Origin: Pseudofrankia coriaricola
GTDB taxonomy: Bacteria; Actinomycetota; Actinomycetes; Frankiales; Frankiaceae
Length of the DNA stretch: 64,000 bases
Direction of reading: 5' to 3'
Assembly: GCF_001854805.1 (NCBI RefSeq)
Contig: NZ_MBLO01000147.1
Location: 62,001-126,000, forward strand
This document shows positions 33,758 to 42,038 of this stretch, in pieces; position 1 is the first letter of the stretch, and every line of letters starts with the position of its first letter. The notes beneath the pieces are model-generated. The model did no database searches. It was not told the origin of the DNA and was given only the letters and a program-made list of their open reading frames with translations. The translations under genes and the position numbers were made by a program.

Positions 33758-34765
33758 CTATACAGCCGCGATCACACGCAGGGCCTGGGGGTGGGCGGTC
33801 AGCTCGACCTCGGCGTGCTCGCCGAGGTACTCGCCGTCCATCTGGAAGGGGGCGGTGGGTGCCGCGGTCATCCGGATCCTGGTCAGGTCGTGCTCGAGGA
33901 CCACGTTGCGGCCGTGCGGGCCACGGTCGCCGGCGAGCATCTGCCCGGTGGTGCGCAGCAGGCTCGACAGGCGCGCCCTGCGCAGCCCCAGCAGGTCCAG
34001 GCCGGTGTCGAACGACGCCTCAGGGCAGGCGCGAACCGGCATGCCGCCCAGATAGGTCCACGGGACCGCGTTGCAGACGATGGCGACCGTCACCTCGCGG
34101 TCCGGCGTGGCCGCGCTCTCCTCAGCGCCGTCCTGGGTCTCCGCGGCGGTCCTGGGTATCTCCGGCCCCGCCTCGAGCTCGAGGTTGATGCCTACCCGGT
34201 CGCGGCCGATGCCGCGGCCGTACCGCGCCACCGCGCTGCGAAGGAACAGCCCGGCGCTGTTCGGCCGCCCGCCCGAGCGCCTGCGCTCGACCCTGCCGAC
34301 GACCTCGGCGTCCAGCCCCATCCCCGCGCAGAACGTGAACCAGCGTGCCTCGCCGGCCCAGCGGGCATGGCCGAGGCCGACCAGTCGGGTCCTGCCGTCG
34401 CGCAGGTTGGCCAGCAGTTCCCCGGTCGCCTCGACGGGGGACGCGGAGTAGCCGAGCGCTCTGGCGAACACGTTGGTGCTGCCGCCGGGAACGACGGCGA
34501 GCGCCGGCGCGTCCGGCCTCGGCCCGCCGTGGAGAAGGCCGTTGACGACCTCGTTCACCGTGCCGTCGCCACCGAGGGCGATGACCACGTCGACACCGGT
34601 CTCGGACGCACGCTGGCCGAGCTCGGCCGCGTGCCCGCGTCCCTTGGTGATGACGGTCTCGACGGCGACGTCGGCGGACAGGGCCGTGACGAGGACGTCG
34701 CGGACCCGTTCCGTGGTCGTCGTCGCGGCGGGATTGACGACCAGGAGCCCTCGCATGCTCACCAC
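33758..34765 (-). CDS. Diacylglycerol/sphingosine kinase-family lipid kinase
   Basis: 335 residues of the DAGK catalytic fold. GLLVVNPAATTTTERVRDVL begins the domain, ALGGDGTVNEVVNGLL is the nucleotide-binding GGDGT loop, PGGSTNVFARALG the next, and DGEYLGEHAEVEL closes the C-terminal domain. It probably phosphorylates a lipid alcohol. The corresponding mycobacterial gene next to whiB1 (Rv3218) is of this family. GTG 34765 and ATG 34756 are both possible starts. Confidence 0.88.
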   Translation of the reverse strand: MVSMRGLLVVNPAATTTTERVRDVLVTALSADVAVETVITKGRGHAAELGQRASETGVDVVIALGGDGTVNEVVNGLLHGGPRPDAPALAVVPGGSTNVFARALGYSASPVEATGELLANLRDGRTRLVGLGHARWAGEARWFTFCAGMGLDAEVVGRVERRRSGGRPNSAGLFLRSAVARYGRGIGRDRVGINLELEAGPEIPRTAAETQDGAEESAATPDREVTVAIVCNAVPWTYLGGMPVRACPEASFDTGLDLLGLRRARLSSLLRTTGQMLAGDRGPHGRNVVLEHDLTRIRMTAAPTAPFQMDGEYLGEHAEVELTAHPQALRVIAAV

Positions 34766-35002
34766 GGTAGTACCCTGCCGCTTTCCGGCGCCGGCATGCG
34801 GAATGTCTCACAATGACAGCGAAGTATCGGAATGTCGCCAAGGCGTGAAACGGAGCGTGCTGTTGCTTGATAGACGCGTCTGCGTCACCTGGTGGCAACG
34901 GAGCGGCAGAACCGTCGTTCTGCCCTCGCCTCACACCATGCGGACCGGCCGCGGGGCATGTGAGCGGAATCGGCCTGGGGGCGGCGCCGTAAGGTCAACG
35001 CC

Positions 35003-35452
35003 ATGGGAAGTGGCGAGACGCCGGGTGCTCGACCGGGAGCCTGGGCACGCGAGACAGCGACCGCGCTGGCGGCGGCTCCGCCCGCGCTGACGGTGGCCGC
35101 GGCGCTGGTAGCGGCCGAGGGCCTGCTGCTCGTGGGCCTGGGCGCTTTCCAGGTCATACGGGGCTTCGGGAACGGCATTGACGACCTTGCTCGCGCGGAG
35201 TTCGGTGGTGTGCTGTCGCTCGGGTGCGGACTCGTGGTGTTGGTACTCGCCCGCACGCTCATGGTCAACCGCGCCGCGACGAAGTCCCCGGTCATCGTCA
35301 TCCAGCTGCTGTGTGTGCCGGTCGGCGCCGCGATGATCCAGAATGGTCTCTACGCCTATGGCATCCCGCTGCTGGTGGTCGCCGTGGCGGTCCTTCTCGC
35401 TCTGGCGGTCGCAGGGCTGCGCCGCTCCTCCGACCGCGACCCCAAGGCCTGA
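35003..35452 (+). CDS. Small integral membrane protein
   Basis: 149 residues with four hydrophobic helices (ALTVAAALVAAEGLLLVGLG; VLSLGCGLVVLVLARTLM; VIVIQLLCVPVGAAMIQN; GIPLLVVAVAVLLALAVAGL) and short charged ends (RDPKA at the C-terminus). Position next to the lipid kinase and whiB1 matches mycobacterial Rv3217c, an uncharacterised membrane protein. ATG 35003 has AAGG seven bases upstream. No function can be named. Confidence 0.83.
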   Translation: MGSGETPGARPGAWARETATALAAAPPALTVAAALVAAEGLLLVGLGAFQVIRGFGNGIDDLARAEFGGVLSLGCGLVVLVLARTLMVNRAATKSPVIVIQLLCVPVGAAMIQNGLYAYGIPLLVVAVAVLLALAVAGLRRSSDRDPKA

Positions 35453-35492
35453 GCCCGCAAGGCCCTGAACACGGGCTGGCGGGAGCGTCCGG

Positions 35493-35655
35493 GACCTCCC
35501 AGCAGACCTCCCAGCAGACCTCCCAGATCGCTCCGCGATCCGGCAGGGACCCCGGCTCCGCGATCCGGCAGGGACCCCGGCTCCGCGATCCGGCAGGGAC
35601 CCCGGCTCCGCGATCCGGCAGGGACCCCGGCTCCGCGATCCGGCAGGAACCCCGG
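35493..35655. repeat. Composite repeat (R25/R12 family), copy C, best-preserved array
   Basis: Three 12-bp units GACCTCCCAGCA (35493-35504, 35505-35516, 35517-35528 with one change), then five tandem 25-bp units at 35531, 35556, 35581, 35606 and 35631, each reading CTCCGCGATCCGGCAGGGAC plus CCCGG; the first four are identical and the fifth has one change. Inverted in orientation relative to copies A, B, D and F. Located between convergent stops, 10 bases from the sigma-factor stop. Confidence 0.95.
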
Positions 35656-35665
35656 CGCGCTGGCC

Positions 35666-36742
35666 CTAACCGTCCTCGAGGAGACCGCGGCGCAGCTGGG
35701 CCAGGGTGCGCGCGAGCAGGCGCGAGACGTGCATCTGGGAGATCCCCAGCTCCGTGGCGATCTGGGACTGGGTCATGTTCCCGAAGAAACGCAGTAGCAG
35801 AATGCGCTTCTCGCGCGGCGGAAGCTTCTCCAGCAGTGGCTTGAGCGACTCGCGGTACTCCACGCCCTCCAGGGACTCGTCCTGGACGCCGAGCGTGTCC
35901 GCGACGGCCGGCGACTCGTCGTCGCCGGAGTCGGGTGCGTCGAGCGAGACAGCCGAGTACGCGTTGGCCGACTCTAGCCCTTCGAGCACCTCCTCCTCGC
36001 TCATCTCGAGGTGGGCGGCGATCTCGGCGACCGTCGGTGACCGGCCGAGCGACTGGGACAGCTCCGAGGTCGCCTTCGTCAGCGACAGCTTGAGCTCCTG
36101 CAGCCGCCGCGGAACCCGGATCGCCCAGCCCTTGTCCCGGAAGTGCCGCTTGATCTCGCCGACGATGGTCGGCGTCGCGTAGGTCGAGAACTCGACGCCG
36201 CGCTCCGGGTCGAACCGGTCGACCGACTTGATCAGGCCGATGGTGGCGACCTGGACGAGGTCGTCCAGCGGCTCGCCGCGGTTGCGGAACCGGCGGGCGA
36301 GGTACTCGACGAGCGGCAGGTGCATCCGGACCAGCTGGTCACGGATCTGCGATCGCTCGCTGTCCCCTTCGGGCAGCTCGGCCAGCCGGGCGAACAACAC
36401 GCGCGCGTGCGCCCGGTCGGGGGAGCTGGTCCGGTCCGGCGTGTGCTCGTCCCGCTCCGGGGCTTCGGGTGTCTCGCCCTTGGGCTCGTCCACGCCGGGC
36501 CGCTCGGTTCCGGTGTCGGTCACGGCATCCTCGGGCTTGAGGTCGTCCTCACCGGCCCTGGGCGGCGTCTGGCTCGCCAGCATGGCCGTCTCGGCGTCGC
36601 CGCGGGGAGGCTGGGGCCGCGGAGGCCGCGCGCTCGCGGACTCGGGCGGGTCGGCAAGCGCCTCGTCCGGCCCGCCGGCGCGCTGGCTCAGGGCCGGCAC
36701 CCGGTCGCGCGGGGTGGTCGGGGTACGTCCTGGCGACGTCAT
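35666..36742 (-). CDS. SigB/SigF-type RNA polymerase sigma factor
   Basis: 358 residues. A Pro/Glu-rich N-terminal extension of about 110 residues precedes region 2 (VRMHLPLVEYLARRFRNRGE, then DLVQVATIGLIKSVDRFDPE and STYATPTIVGEIKRHFRDKG), region 3 (LQELKLSLTKATSELSQSLG) and region 4 (KLPPREKRILLLRFFGNMTQ, then IATELGISQMHVSRLLARTL). The set is that of the actinobacterial stress/developmental SigF/SigB group. ATG 36742 overlaps the stop of the RsbW-type gene (ATGA), the usual anti-sigma/sigma pair. The long N-terminal extension is unusual. Confidence 0.94.
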   Translation of the reverse strand: MTSPGRTPTTPRDRVPALSQRAGGPDEALADPPESASARPPRPQPPRGDAETAMLASQTPPRAGEDDLKPEDAVTDTGTERPGVDEPKGETPEAPERDEHTPDRTSSPDRAHARVLFARLAELPEGDSERSQIRDQLVRMHLPLVEYLARRFRNRGEPLDDLVQVATIGLIKSVDRFDPERGVEFSTYATPTIVGEIKRHFRDKGWAIRVPRRLQELKLSLTKATSELSQSLGRSPTVAEIAAHLEMSEEEVLEGLESANAYSAVSLDAPDSGDDESPAVADTLGVQDESLEGVEYRESLKPLLEKLPPREKRILLLRFFGNMTQSQIATELGISQMHVSRLLARTLAQLRRGLLEDG

Positions 36743-37272
36743 GACGTTCCCACGGCACCGAGCTTCGCACCCTGGCCAAGCTCGGTCGATTCGGCGCTGC
36801 GGCTGCGCACGTGGCCCGCCGGCGGCTCGCCGAGGTCGGCGCGGGCGCCCTGTCGTTTCGCCAGCTCGATGGTCACCCGCTGACCGGGGCCGGTCGAGCT
36901 GGACACCTCACCGGCGAGTGCGTCCAGAACGGTCCAGGCGAAGGTGTCCTTCGACGGCGGTTCGCCGTCCAGGCTGTCCACCGAGACTGTGACCCGCATC
37001 ACGCCAGGCGAGAGCGCGAACACGCACTCCAGCGCCGAGCCGGGCACGGCCGACACCAGGAGCAGCGCGGAGGCCTCGTCCACGGCGATCCGCAGGTCCT
37101 CGATGTCGTCGAGGGTGAAATCCAGCCGGGCGGCGAGGGATGCCGTCGCGGTGCGCAGGACCGTCAGGTACGCGCTCGCGGCCGGGAGGGTGAGCTGCAC
37201 GACATCGCGCAGCCCGCCACCGTGGACACCGCCGGAGCTCACCGTGCCGCCGGCCGAAGGCGTCGGATCCAC
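36739..37272 (-). CDS. RsbW-type anti-sigma factor (serine kinase-like ATPase)
   Basis: 177 residues, a HATPase_c_2 fold: LTLPAASAYLTVLRTATASL, LDFTLDDIEDLRIAVDEASA, and VTIELAKRQ at the end of the core. The N-box position (VDEASALLL) lacks the canonical Asn and the glycine boxes are weak, so kinase activity is uncertain, as in the mycobacterial UsfX group. The last 30 residues (RSRSAESTELGQGAKLG) are a flexible tail. It is co-translated with the sigma factor it presumably holds. Start GTG 37272 after GGGGGT. Confidence 0.87.
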   Translation of the reverse strand: MDPTPSAGGTVSSGGVHGGGLRDVVQLTLPAASAYLTVLRTATASLAARLDFTLDDIEDLRIAVDEASALLLVSAVPGSALECVFALSPGVMRVTVSVDSLDGEPPSKDTFAWTVLDALAGEVSSSTGPGQRVTIELAKRQGARADLGEPPAGHVRSRSAESTELGQGAKLGAVGTS

Positions 37273-37919
37273 GTTCTACCCCCAGTGACTACGTCGTTCC
37301 AACGGCGGGCCTCGCCGTTGGTGGTGGTTGTTGTCCGGTCGCGTCGAGGCTCCCGGGTAGAACCGCCCGCCTACATCATCCGGCTTCGATGCCGGCTCGT
37401 CGCGGCGGGCATCCGGCTGTCGACTGCCGGCCACCGCCCGGTCAACCCACGACCGCGCCAGCGTGGCCCCGGGTCATGGTGGTCATCGATGGCGTATCCA
37501 GCATGCCGCCTCCCCGGCACACGCCACCGACGGCCCATGAGAGCCCCGCACCTGGCGCCGCCCCCGTCCGAGCGGCGGGAGCCCCGGGGAGCGGTTCTCG
37601 GGCCTGTCGTGGGCCCGCGGGGCACCAACCAGGACCAGGCGGGCGCGCAGCGCCGCGTGCCGAACCACCACGGCCGCGCTCGACGCCCGACTCCGTGCCG
37701 CTCGCCGTCCCCACGGTACCCAGCGTTGCCCCGGTGGCGCAGGTCGGGTGATCGGAAGTGTTTGGCACCTTGCCAGCCCGGGTGGTGAGCCTGGTGTGTG
37801 ATTCCGGACCCCGTTTATAAAAAGGCGTCCAGGTGCGGGGGTGTTCCCCGGCCGCGGCCAGGGGCTGCCTGATGGCCTCCGGGGGCGCGAGGCTTCGCCA
37901 TTTTCGCGCCCCCTTTGGC
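37273..37919. other. Gap upstream of the rsbW-sigma operon
   Basis: 647 bases with no credible gene. It contains the 9-bp hairpin CCAACGGCG/CGCCGTTGG (37299-37321), 27 bases before the RsbW-type start, and the palindrome at 37881-37913. The promoter of the sigma operon must lie here, but no clear SigF-type hexamers could be fixed. Confidence 0.4.
37881..37913. repeat. Single copy of the conserved-loop palindrome
   Basis: Stem GGGGGCGCGA/TCGCGCCCCC of 10 bp with a 13-base loop whose complement reads AAATGGCGAAGCC, matching the loop of the 62-bp units at 26477. Flanking GGCCTCC and TTTGGCC also match. It lies immediately downstream of the acetyltransferase stop. Confidence 0.75.
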
Positions 37920-38417
37920 CTATGCGCTCCCGGTGAGGGCGGCGAGGGCGTCGGCGTCGAGCCGCCAGGTCGTCCAGCCCTGCTGGGGAGCGGCACCGAG
38001 CGATCGGTAGAAGTCGTGCGCGGAGGTGTTCCAGTCCAGCACGTCCCACTCCAGTCGCGGGTGGCCGCGGTCGCGCGCCATGGCCGCCAGCGCGACGAGC
38101 AGGGCCCGGCCATGGCCGGCGCGACGGTGTTCCGGCGTGACGAACAGGTCGACGAGGAATGTCCCCGTGCGTCCCGTCCAGGTAGAGAACGTCTCGTGGT
38201 AGATCGCGAACCCCACTACCGGTGCCCTACCGGCGGCGAGGTCCGGGCCGTCCGCCGTGGCCACGAGTGCCGCCGCCTTCGGCGGGTCCCCGAAGAGCGC
38301 CTCGGTGAGGTCGGGCTCGGTCATCCTCACCGCGTCCGGCTCCCGCTCGTACTCCGCGAGCGCCCGCACCAGCTCCAGCACGACCGGCACGTCATCCGGC
38401 TCGGCCGAACGAATCAC
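37920..38417 (-). CDS. GNAT-family N-acetyltransferase
   Basis: 165 residues. The acetyl-CoA loop is FLVDLFVTPEHRRAGHGRAL and the C-terminal part is RLEWDVLDWNTSAHDFYRSL followed by GAAPQQGW, features of the diamine acetyltransferase-like GNATs. GTG 38417 is preceded by GGAGG with a seven-base spacer; the longer open frame has none. Substrate unknown: a polyamine or aminoacyl group is possible. Confidence 0.9.
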   Translation of the reverse strand: MIRSAEPDDVPVVLELVRALAEYEREPDAVRMTEPDLTEALFGDPPKAAALVATADGPDLAAGRAPVVGFAIYHETFSTWTGRTGTFLVDLFVTPEHRRAGHGRALLVALAAMARDRGHPRLEWDVLDWNTSAHDFYRSLGAAPQQGWTTWRLDADALAALTGSA

Positions 38418-38456
38418 TGACCTGCCTCCACTTCCGGGAGCTCGCCCCAAACAGAC

Positions 38457-38494
38457 GTCGCCGGCCTCCGGTCGAATGACCGGAGGCCGGCGAC
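38457..38494. terminator. Strong hairpin after sodN
   Basis: Perfect 17-bp stem (38457-38473 with 38478-38494) around a GAAT loop, 17 bases beyond the sodN stop on the minus strand, and 40 bases upstream of the acetyltransferase start. The sequence after it on the minus strand includes GTCTGTTTGG, a weak U-tract. Confidence 0.85.
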
Positions 38495-38511
38495 ATGGTC
38501 GCGCCCCAGGA

Positions 38512-38910
38512 TCAGGCCGCGGCCTTGGTCTCCCAGAAGATCTTCGCGATCTCATCGATCTTGTCGAGCAGCTTCTGGCCGTCCGCCGGGTCTACCGAGG
38601 CCTTCGCGCCGGCGGCGCCGGCGGCCTTGGTGGCCTGCCAGAACAGGTCATGCAGCTGCGGGTACTTCTCCAGGTGGTTTGGCTTGAAGTAGTCGGTCCA
38701 CAGCACCCAGAGGTGGTGCTTGACCAGGTCGGCGCGCTCCTCCTTGATGGACAGTGCCCGGGAGCGGAACACCGGGTCCTCGTTCCCCTGGTACTTCTCC
38801 TGGATCGCCTTGACCGACTGGGCCTCGACTCGGGCCTGCGCCGGGTCGTAGACGCCGCAGGGCAGGTCGCAGTGCGCGCTCACCCGGGTGGTGGGGTGCA
38901 GCAGGCTCAT
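38512..38910 (-). CDS. sodN: Nickel superoxide dismutase
   Basis: 132 residues. The nickel hook HCDLPCGVYDPAQA begins at residue 13; the first 12 residues (MSLLHPTTRVSA) are the propeptide removed to expose the His that ligates nickel. The remaining four-helix bundle (KAIQEKYQGNEDPVF; LWVLWTDYFKPNHLEKYP) has the family length of about 117-120. It converts superoxide to peroxide and oxygen. The maturation protease SodX is encoded divergently just upstream. ATG 38910 after AAGGA. Confidence 0.97.
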   Translation of the reverse strand: MSLLHPTTRVSAHCDLPCGVYDPAQARVEAQSVKAIQEKYQGNEDPVFRSRALSIKEERADLVKHHLWVLWTDYFKPNHLEKYPQLHDLFWQATKAAGAAGAKASVDPADGQKLLDKIDEIAKIFWETKAAA

Positions 38911-39050
38911 GCCGCCGTCCTTCCTCGCACGTTCGTCCGTCGGGGGCACGGGCGGCGCCTCGGCGCGAGACAGACCGTTTACCCGTCCGCCGCGGTGGCG
39001 TCGTACGGGGGGCGGCGGCCCGTGTCCCCACCTTCTGGCAACCTACCCTT

Positions 39051-39377
39051 GTGCGGCCTTCGGTTCCCGTGAGGGCGGTCTCCGTTCGCGGCGCGTCGAT
39101 GGCGCCGACACTGCGTGACGGCGACGCCTGCCTGGTCTGGTGGGGCCGCGAGCCCCGCCCGGGTGATGTGGTCGTCGCCCGGCTGCCCGCGGGCCGCGGG
39201 CTCGGCGTGAAACGCGTCGCCTTCGGCGACGAGGACGGCGGCTGGTGGCTGCGCTCGGACAACGTGGGCGTCGGCACCGACAGCGCCGCCTTCGGCATGA
39301 TCGCCACCGGCGACGTGCTCGGCCGGGTGGTGCTGCGCTACTGGCCCCGGCCGGCCTGGTTCCGCAGGTCGGCGTAG
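39051..39377 (+). CDS. sodX: Nickel-type superoxide dismutase maturation protease
   Basis: 108 residues, a signal-peptidase-I-like (S26/S24) protease core without a membrane anchor: SVRGASMAPTLRDGD holds the catalytic Ser and LGVKRVAFG the Lys, with GDVLGRVVLRYWPRP at the end. It trims the SodN propeptide. Divergent from sodN with a 140-base promoter region. GTG 39051. Its last 40 bases overlap the 3' end of the rmlC gene on the other strand. Confidence 0.92.
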   Translation: MRPSVPVRAVSVRGASMAPTLRDGDACLVWWGREPRPGDVVVARLPAGRGLGVKRVAFGDEDGGWWLRSDNVGVGTDSAAFGMIATGDVLGRVVLRYWPRPAWFRRSA

Positions 39378-40036
39378 AAGGCCAGACAGTCGGCGTACCG
39401 GGGCAGCAGCCCGGCGGCGTCCGCCTCCTTCAGGGTCGGCGCGACAGCGTCCTTGTCGGACAGCAGCGGGGTCAGGTCGGCCGGCCAGGGCAGGCCAAGA
39501 TCGGGGTCCAGCGGGTGCACGCCATGCTCGCGTCCCGGGCTGTACGAGGTGGAGCACAGGTAGGAGACCTGCGCGCCGTCGGTGAGGGCGACGAACGCGT
39601 GCCCCAGGCCCTCGGAGAGGTAGAGCCCCTTGCGGTCCACGTCGTCGAGGACGACCGCGTCCCATCGGCCGAACGTCGGCGAGCCGGAGCGGATGTCCAC
39701 CACGCAGTCCAGCACCCGCCCGGACACACATGTGACGTATTTCGCCTGGCTGGGCGGCACATCCGCGTAGTGCACGCCGCGCAGCGTCCCCGCCCTGCTG
39801 ACGCTGTGGTTGGCCTGGGCGAGCCGGAGCGGGTGGCCGACGGCCTTCTCCAGCGCCTCGACGCGGAACCATTCGAGGAAGGTGCCGCGGCCGTCGGTGT
39901 GCTGGCGGGGGGTGAAGACCCACGCGTCCGGTACGGACAGTTCGGTGACATCCACGCCTGCGGACCGTACCGGTTCAGCCGCCGGTCCGTACGCAGTCTC
40001 CCCGCCGACCCCACCACGGTGTGACTCCGTAGGCAC
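39338..40036 (-). CDS. rfbC: dTDP-4-dehydrorhamnose 3,5-epimerase-type protein
   Basis: 232 residues of the RmlC cupin family: DGRGTFLEWFRVEAL, QANHSVSRAGTLRGVHYADV with the active-site His, the base-binding VSGRVLDCVVDIRSGSPTFG, and EGLGHAFVAL with the Tyr/His region. Members act in dTDP-rhamnose or related deoxysugar synthesis. No other dTDP-sugar gene is near, so its route is unclear. The start is uncertain: GTG 40036, or a GTG near 39954 where conserved sequence (DVTELSVPDAW) begins. The 3' end overlaps sodX by 40 bases, convergent. Confidence 0.88.
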   Translation of the reverse strand: MPTESHRGGVGGETAYGPAAEPVRSAGVDVTELSVPDAWVFTPRQHTDGRGTFLEWFRVEALEKAVGHPLRLAQANHSVSRAGTLRGVHYADVPPSQAKYVTCVSGRVLDCVVDIRSGSPTFGRWDAVVLDDVDRKGLYLSEGLGHAFVALTDGAQVSYLCSTSYSPGREHGVHPLDPDLGLPWPADLTPLLSDKDAVAPTLKEADAAGLLPRYADCLAFYADLRNQAGRGQ

Positions 40037-40109
40037 GGCACCCCCCTCAGCCCGCGCCGAACCCGCTCAGACCCCAGCGTTCAGGTCAAAATAGTGTCCT
40101 TCCCGTGAC

Positions 40110-40250
40110 AATCCGGAGCGCACCCCCGCACGAGCGAAGCGAAGTGCCCCCGCGCCAGCCCTGCCCCGGGTCCTGCACGCTCCGGCGGCGGGTGACCGTG
40201 CTGGGCGCCTCCGCGCCAGCACGGTTGCGTTGCGCTGGAACGTCACCAGC
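40110..40250. repeat. Partial copy of the 33-kb inverted-repeat element
   Basis: Shares CACGAGCGAAGCGAAGTGCC (with 33430-33450, opposite strand) and CCTCCGCGCCAGCACGGT plus the following TTGCG and ACGTCACCA stretch (with 33360-33405). It lies between the rmlC and amino acid ABC genes, a few bases from the ATPase stop. Confidence 0.65.
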
Positions 40251-40263
40251 CCGACGCTGCTGG

Positions 40264-41058
40264 TCACAGCACCTTGGACAGGAAGGACCTGGTCCGCTCG
40301 TGCTGGGGGTCGACCAGCACCTGGCCGGGCGGGCCGCTCTCGACGACGACACCGCCGTCCATGAAGACGACGGTGTCGGCCACCTCGCGGGCGAAGCCCA
40401 TCTCGTGGGTGACGACGACCATCGTCATGCCGTCCGCCGCGAGCCCCCGCATGATGTCGAGCACCTCGCCGACGAGCTCGGGGTCGAGTGCCGAGGTCGG
40501 CTCGTCGAACAGCATCAGCTTGGGCCGCATCGCCAGTGCCCTGGCGATCGCGACCCGCTGCTGCTGCCCGCCTGAGAGCTGGGACGGGTAGGCCTCGCAT
40601 CGGTTCCCGAGACCAACCCGGTCCAGCAGGGCACGGGCGCGCTTCTCGACCTCGGAGCGTTTCTCCCGACGCACCCGCAAGGGCGCCTCCATGATGTTCT
40701 CCAGCGCCGTCATGTGGGCGAACAGGTTGAAGCGCTGGAAGACCATGCCGATGTCGGCGCGGCGCCGGCAGACCTCGCGCTCGCGCAGCTCGTGCAGCCG
40801 GCCGCGGTGTTCCCGGTAGCCGACCAGGTCGCCGTCCACCCACAGCCGGCCCGAGTCGATCTTCTCCAGGTGGTTGATGCAGCGCAGCATGGTCGTCTTG
40901 CCCGAGCCCGAGGGCCCGATCAGGCAGAGCACCTCGCCGGGCTCGACCCGCAGGTCGATCCCGCGGAGCACCTCGTTGTGGCCGAAGGAGCGGCGGATGC
41001 TCTCGGCGAGCACCATCGGCGTGCCGTTCTCCGCCTCGGCCGGGATCTCGCTGGTCAC
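40264..41058 (-). CDS. Polar amino acid ABC transporter ATP-binding protein
   Basis: 264 residues. Walker [10 protein letters not shown], signature [17 protein letters not shown], Walker [21 protein letters not shown] and the switch His in [15 protein letters not shown] define the GlnQ/GltL/HisP subfamily. An unusual insert of about 15 residues ([15 protein letters not shown]) follows the first strand region, as in several actinobacterial homologues. GTG 41058 overlaps the permease stop (GTGA). Drives uptake of glutamate, glutamine or a relative. Confidence 0.94.
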   Translation of the reverse strand: MTSEIPAEAENGTPMVLAESIRRSFGHNEVLRGIDLRVEPGEVLCLIGPSGSGKTTMLRCINHLEKIDSGRLWVDGDLVGYREHRGRLHELREREVCRRRADIGMVFQRFNLFAHMTALENIMEAPLRVRREKRSEVEKRARALLDRVGLGNRCEAYPSQLSGGQQQRVAIARALAMRPKLMLFDEPTSALDPELVGEVLDIMRGLAADGMTMVVVTHEMGFAREVADTVVFMDGGVVVESGPPGQVLVDPQHERTRSFLSKVL

Positions 41059-42038
41059 GTGACCACCCCGCTCTGGTCGCGGCGCATCGGACGGCTGGGA
41101 CCCACCCTGTTGCGGCCAGCCGGGTCGTAGTGCCGTTCCAGGAAGTACTGGCCGACGCTGAGCACCGACGTGACCGCCAGGTACCAGATCGCGGCGACCA
41201 TCAGCAGCGGGATGGTCTGGAAGTTGCGGCTGTAGATGATCTGGGCGGCGTAGAGCAGCTCGGTGTAGGCGATGACGCTGACGAGCGACGTCGTCTTGAG
41301 CATCGAGATGGTCTCGTTGCCGGTCGGCGGGATGATCACCCGCATCGCCTGCGGCAGCACGATCCGGCGCATCGTCTGCGCCTGGTTCATGCCGAGCGCC
41401 TGCGAGGCCTCGGCCTGGCCGGTGTCGACGGCGCCGACGCCGGCGCGCACGATCTCGGCCATGTACGCCGCCTCGTTGAGCCCGAGGCCGAGGACGGCCG
41501 CGCCCAGCAGCGGGATGAGCGTGTTCGACTCGGCGGAGGCGAACTCGGGGCCGAACGGGACGCCGATCGACAGCCTCGGGTAAAGCGCGCCGATCGATGC
41601 CCAGAACAGAATCTGGATCATCACCGGCGTACCGCGGAAGAACCACGTGTACAGCCAGGAGGCCGAGCGCAGGACCGGGTTCGGCGACAGCCGCAGGATG
41701 GCGAGCAGCACTCCGCCGACCACGCCGATGGCCATCGCGTAGAGCGTCAGGAAGAGCGTCGCCCACAGGCCGCGCAGTATCTGCTCGGAGAACAGGTACT
41801 TCCAGACGATGTCCCAGTGGAAGGCCTCGTTGGTGACCAGGGCGTGCACCAGCATCGCGGCGAGGAGGGCGAGGACGGCGACGCCCACCCAGCGTCCCGG
41901 GTGGCGGACCGGAACCGCCTTGATCACATCGGCCGTCGACGCGCCGGCGCCGGCCGCCCCGGTCACCGGGGCGGCCGGTGAGCCGGGGGCCTGCGCCCCC
42001 GGCTCACCGCCTGGCGCCTTGTCAGCTGAGAGCGCCAT
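41055..42038 (-). CDS. Polar amino acid ABC transporter permease
   Basis: 327 residues. An Ala/Gly/Pro-rich N-terminus, then about six hydrophobic helices including [18 protein letters not shown] and [20 protein letters not shown]. The EAA-like coupling loop is [20 protein letters not shown], the usual contact to the ATPase in HisMQ-type permeases. It overlaps the binding-protein gene by 17 bases and the ATPase gene by four. One permease only, so it probably forms a homodimer. Confidence 0.93.
   Translation of the reverse strand: MALSADKAPGGEPGAQAPGSPAAPVTGAAGAGASTADVIKAVPVRHPGRWVGVAVLALLAAMLVHALVTNEAFHWDIVWKYLFSEQILRGLWATLFLTLYAMAIGVVGGVLLAILRLSPNPVLRSASWLYTWFFRGTPVMIQILFWASIGALYPRLSIGVPFGPEFASAESNTLIPLLGAAVLGLGLNEAAYMAEIVRAGVGAVDTGQAEASQALGMNQAQTMRRIVLPQAMRVIIPPTGNETISMLKTTSLVSVIAYTELLYAAQIIYSRNFQTIPLLMVAAIWYLAVTSVLSVGQYFLERHYDPAGRNRVGPSRPMRRDQSGVVT

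Noticed and set aside
34966-34991. GGAAT-N18-GTA as a second sigma-R promoter, upstream of the small membrane protein gene
   Set aside because: The -10 has GTA, not GTT, and the transcript would begin almost at the start codon.
35531-35655. Five identical 25-bp direct repeats as a CRISPR array
   Set aside because: Units are directly joined without spacers, and there are no cas genes.
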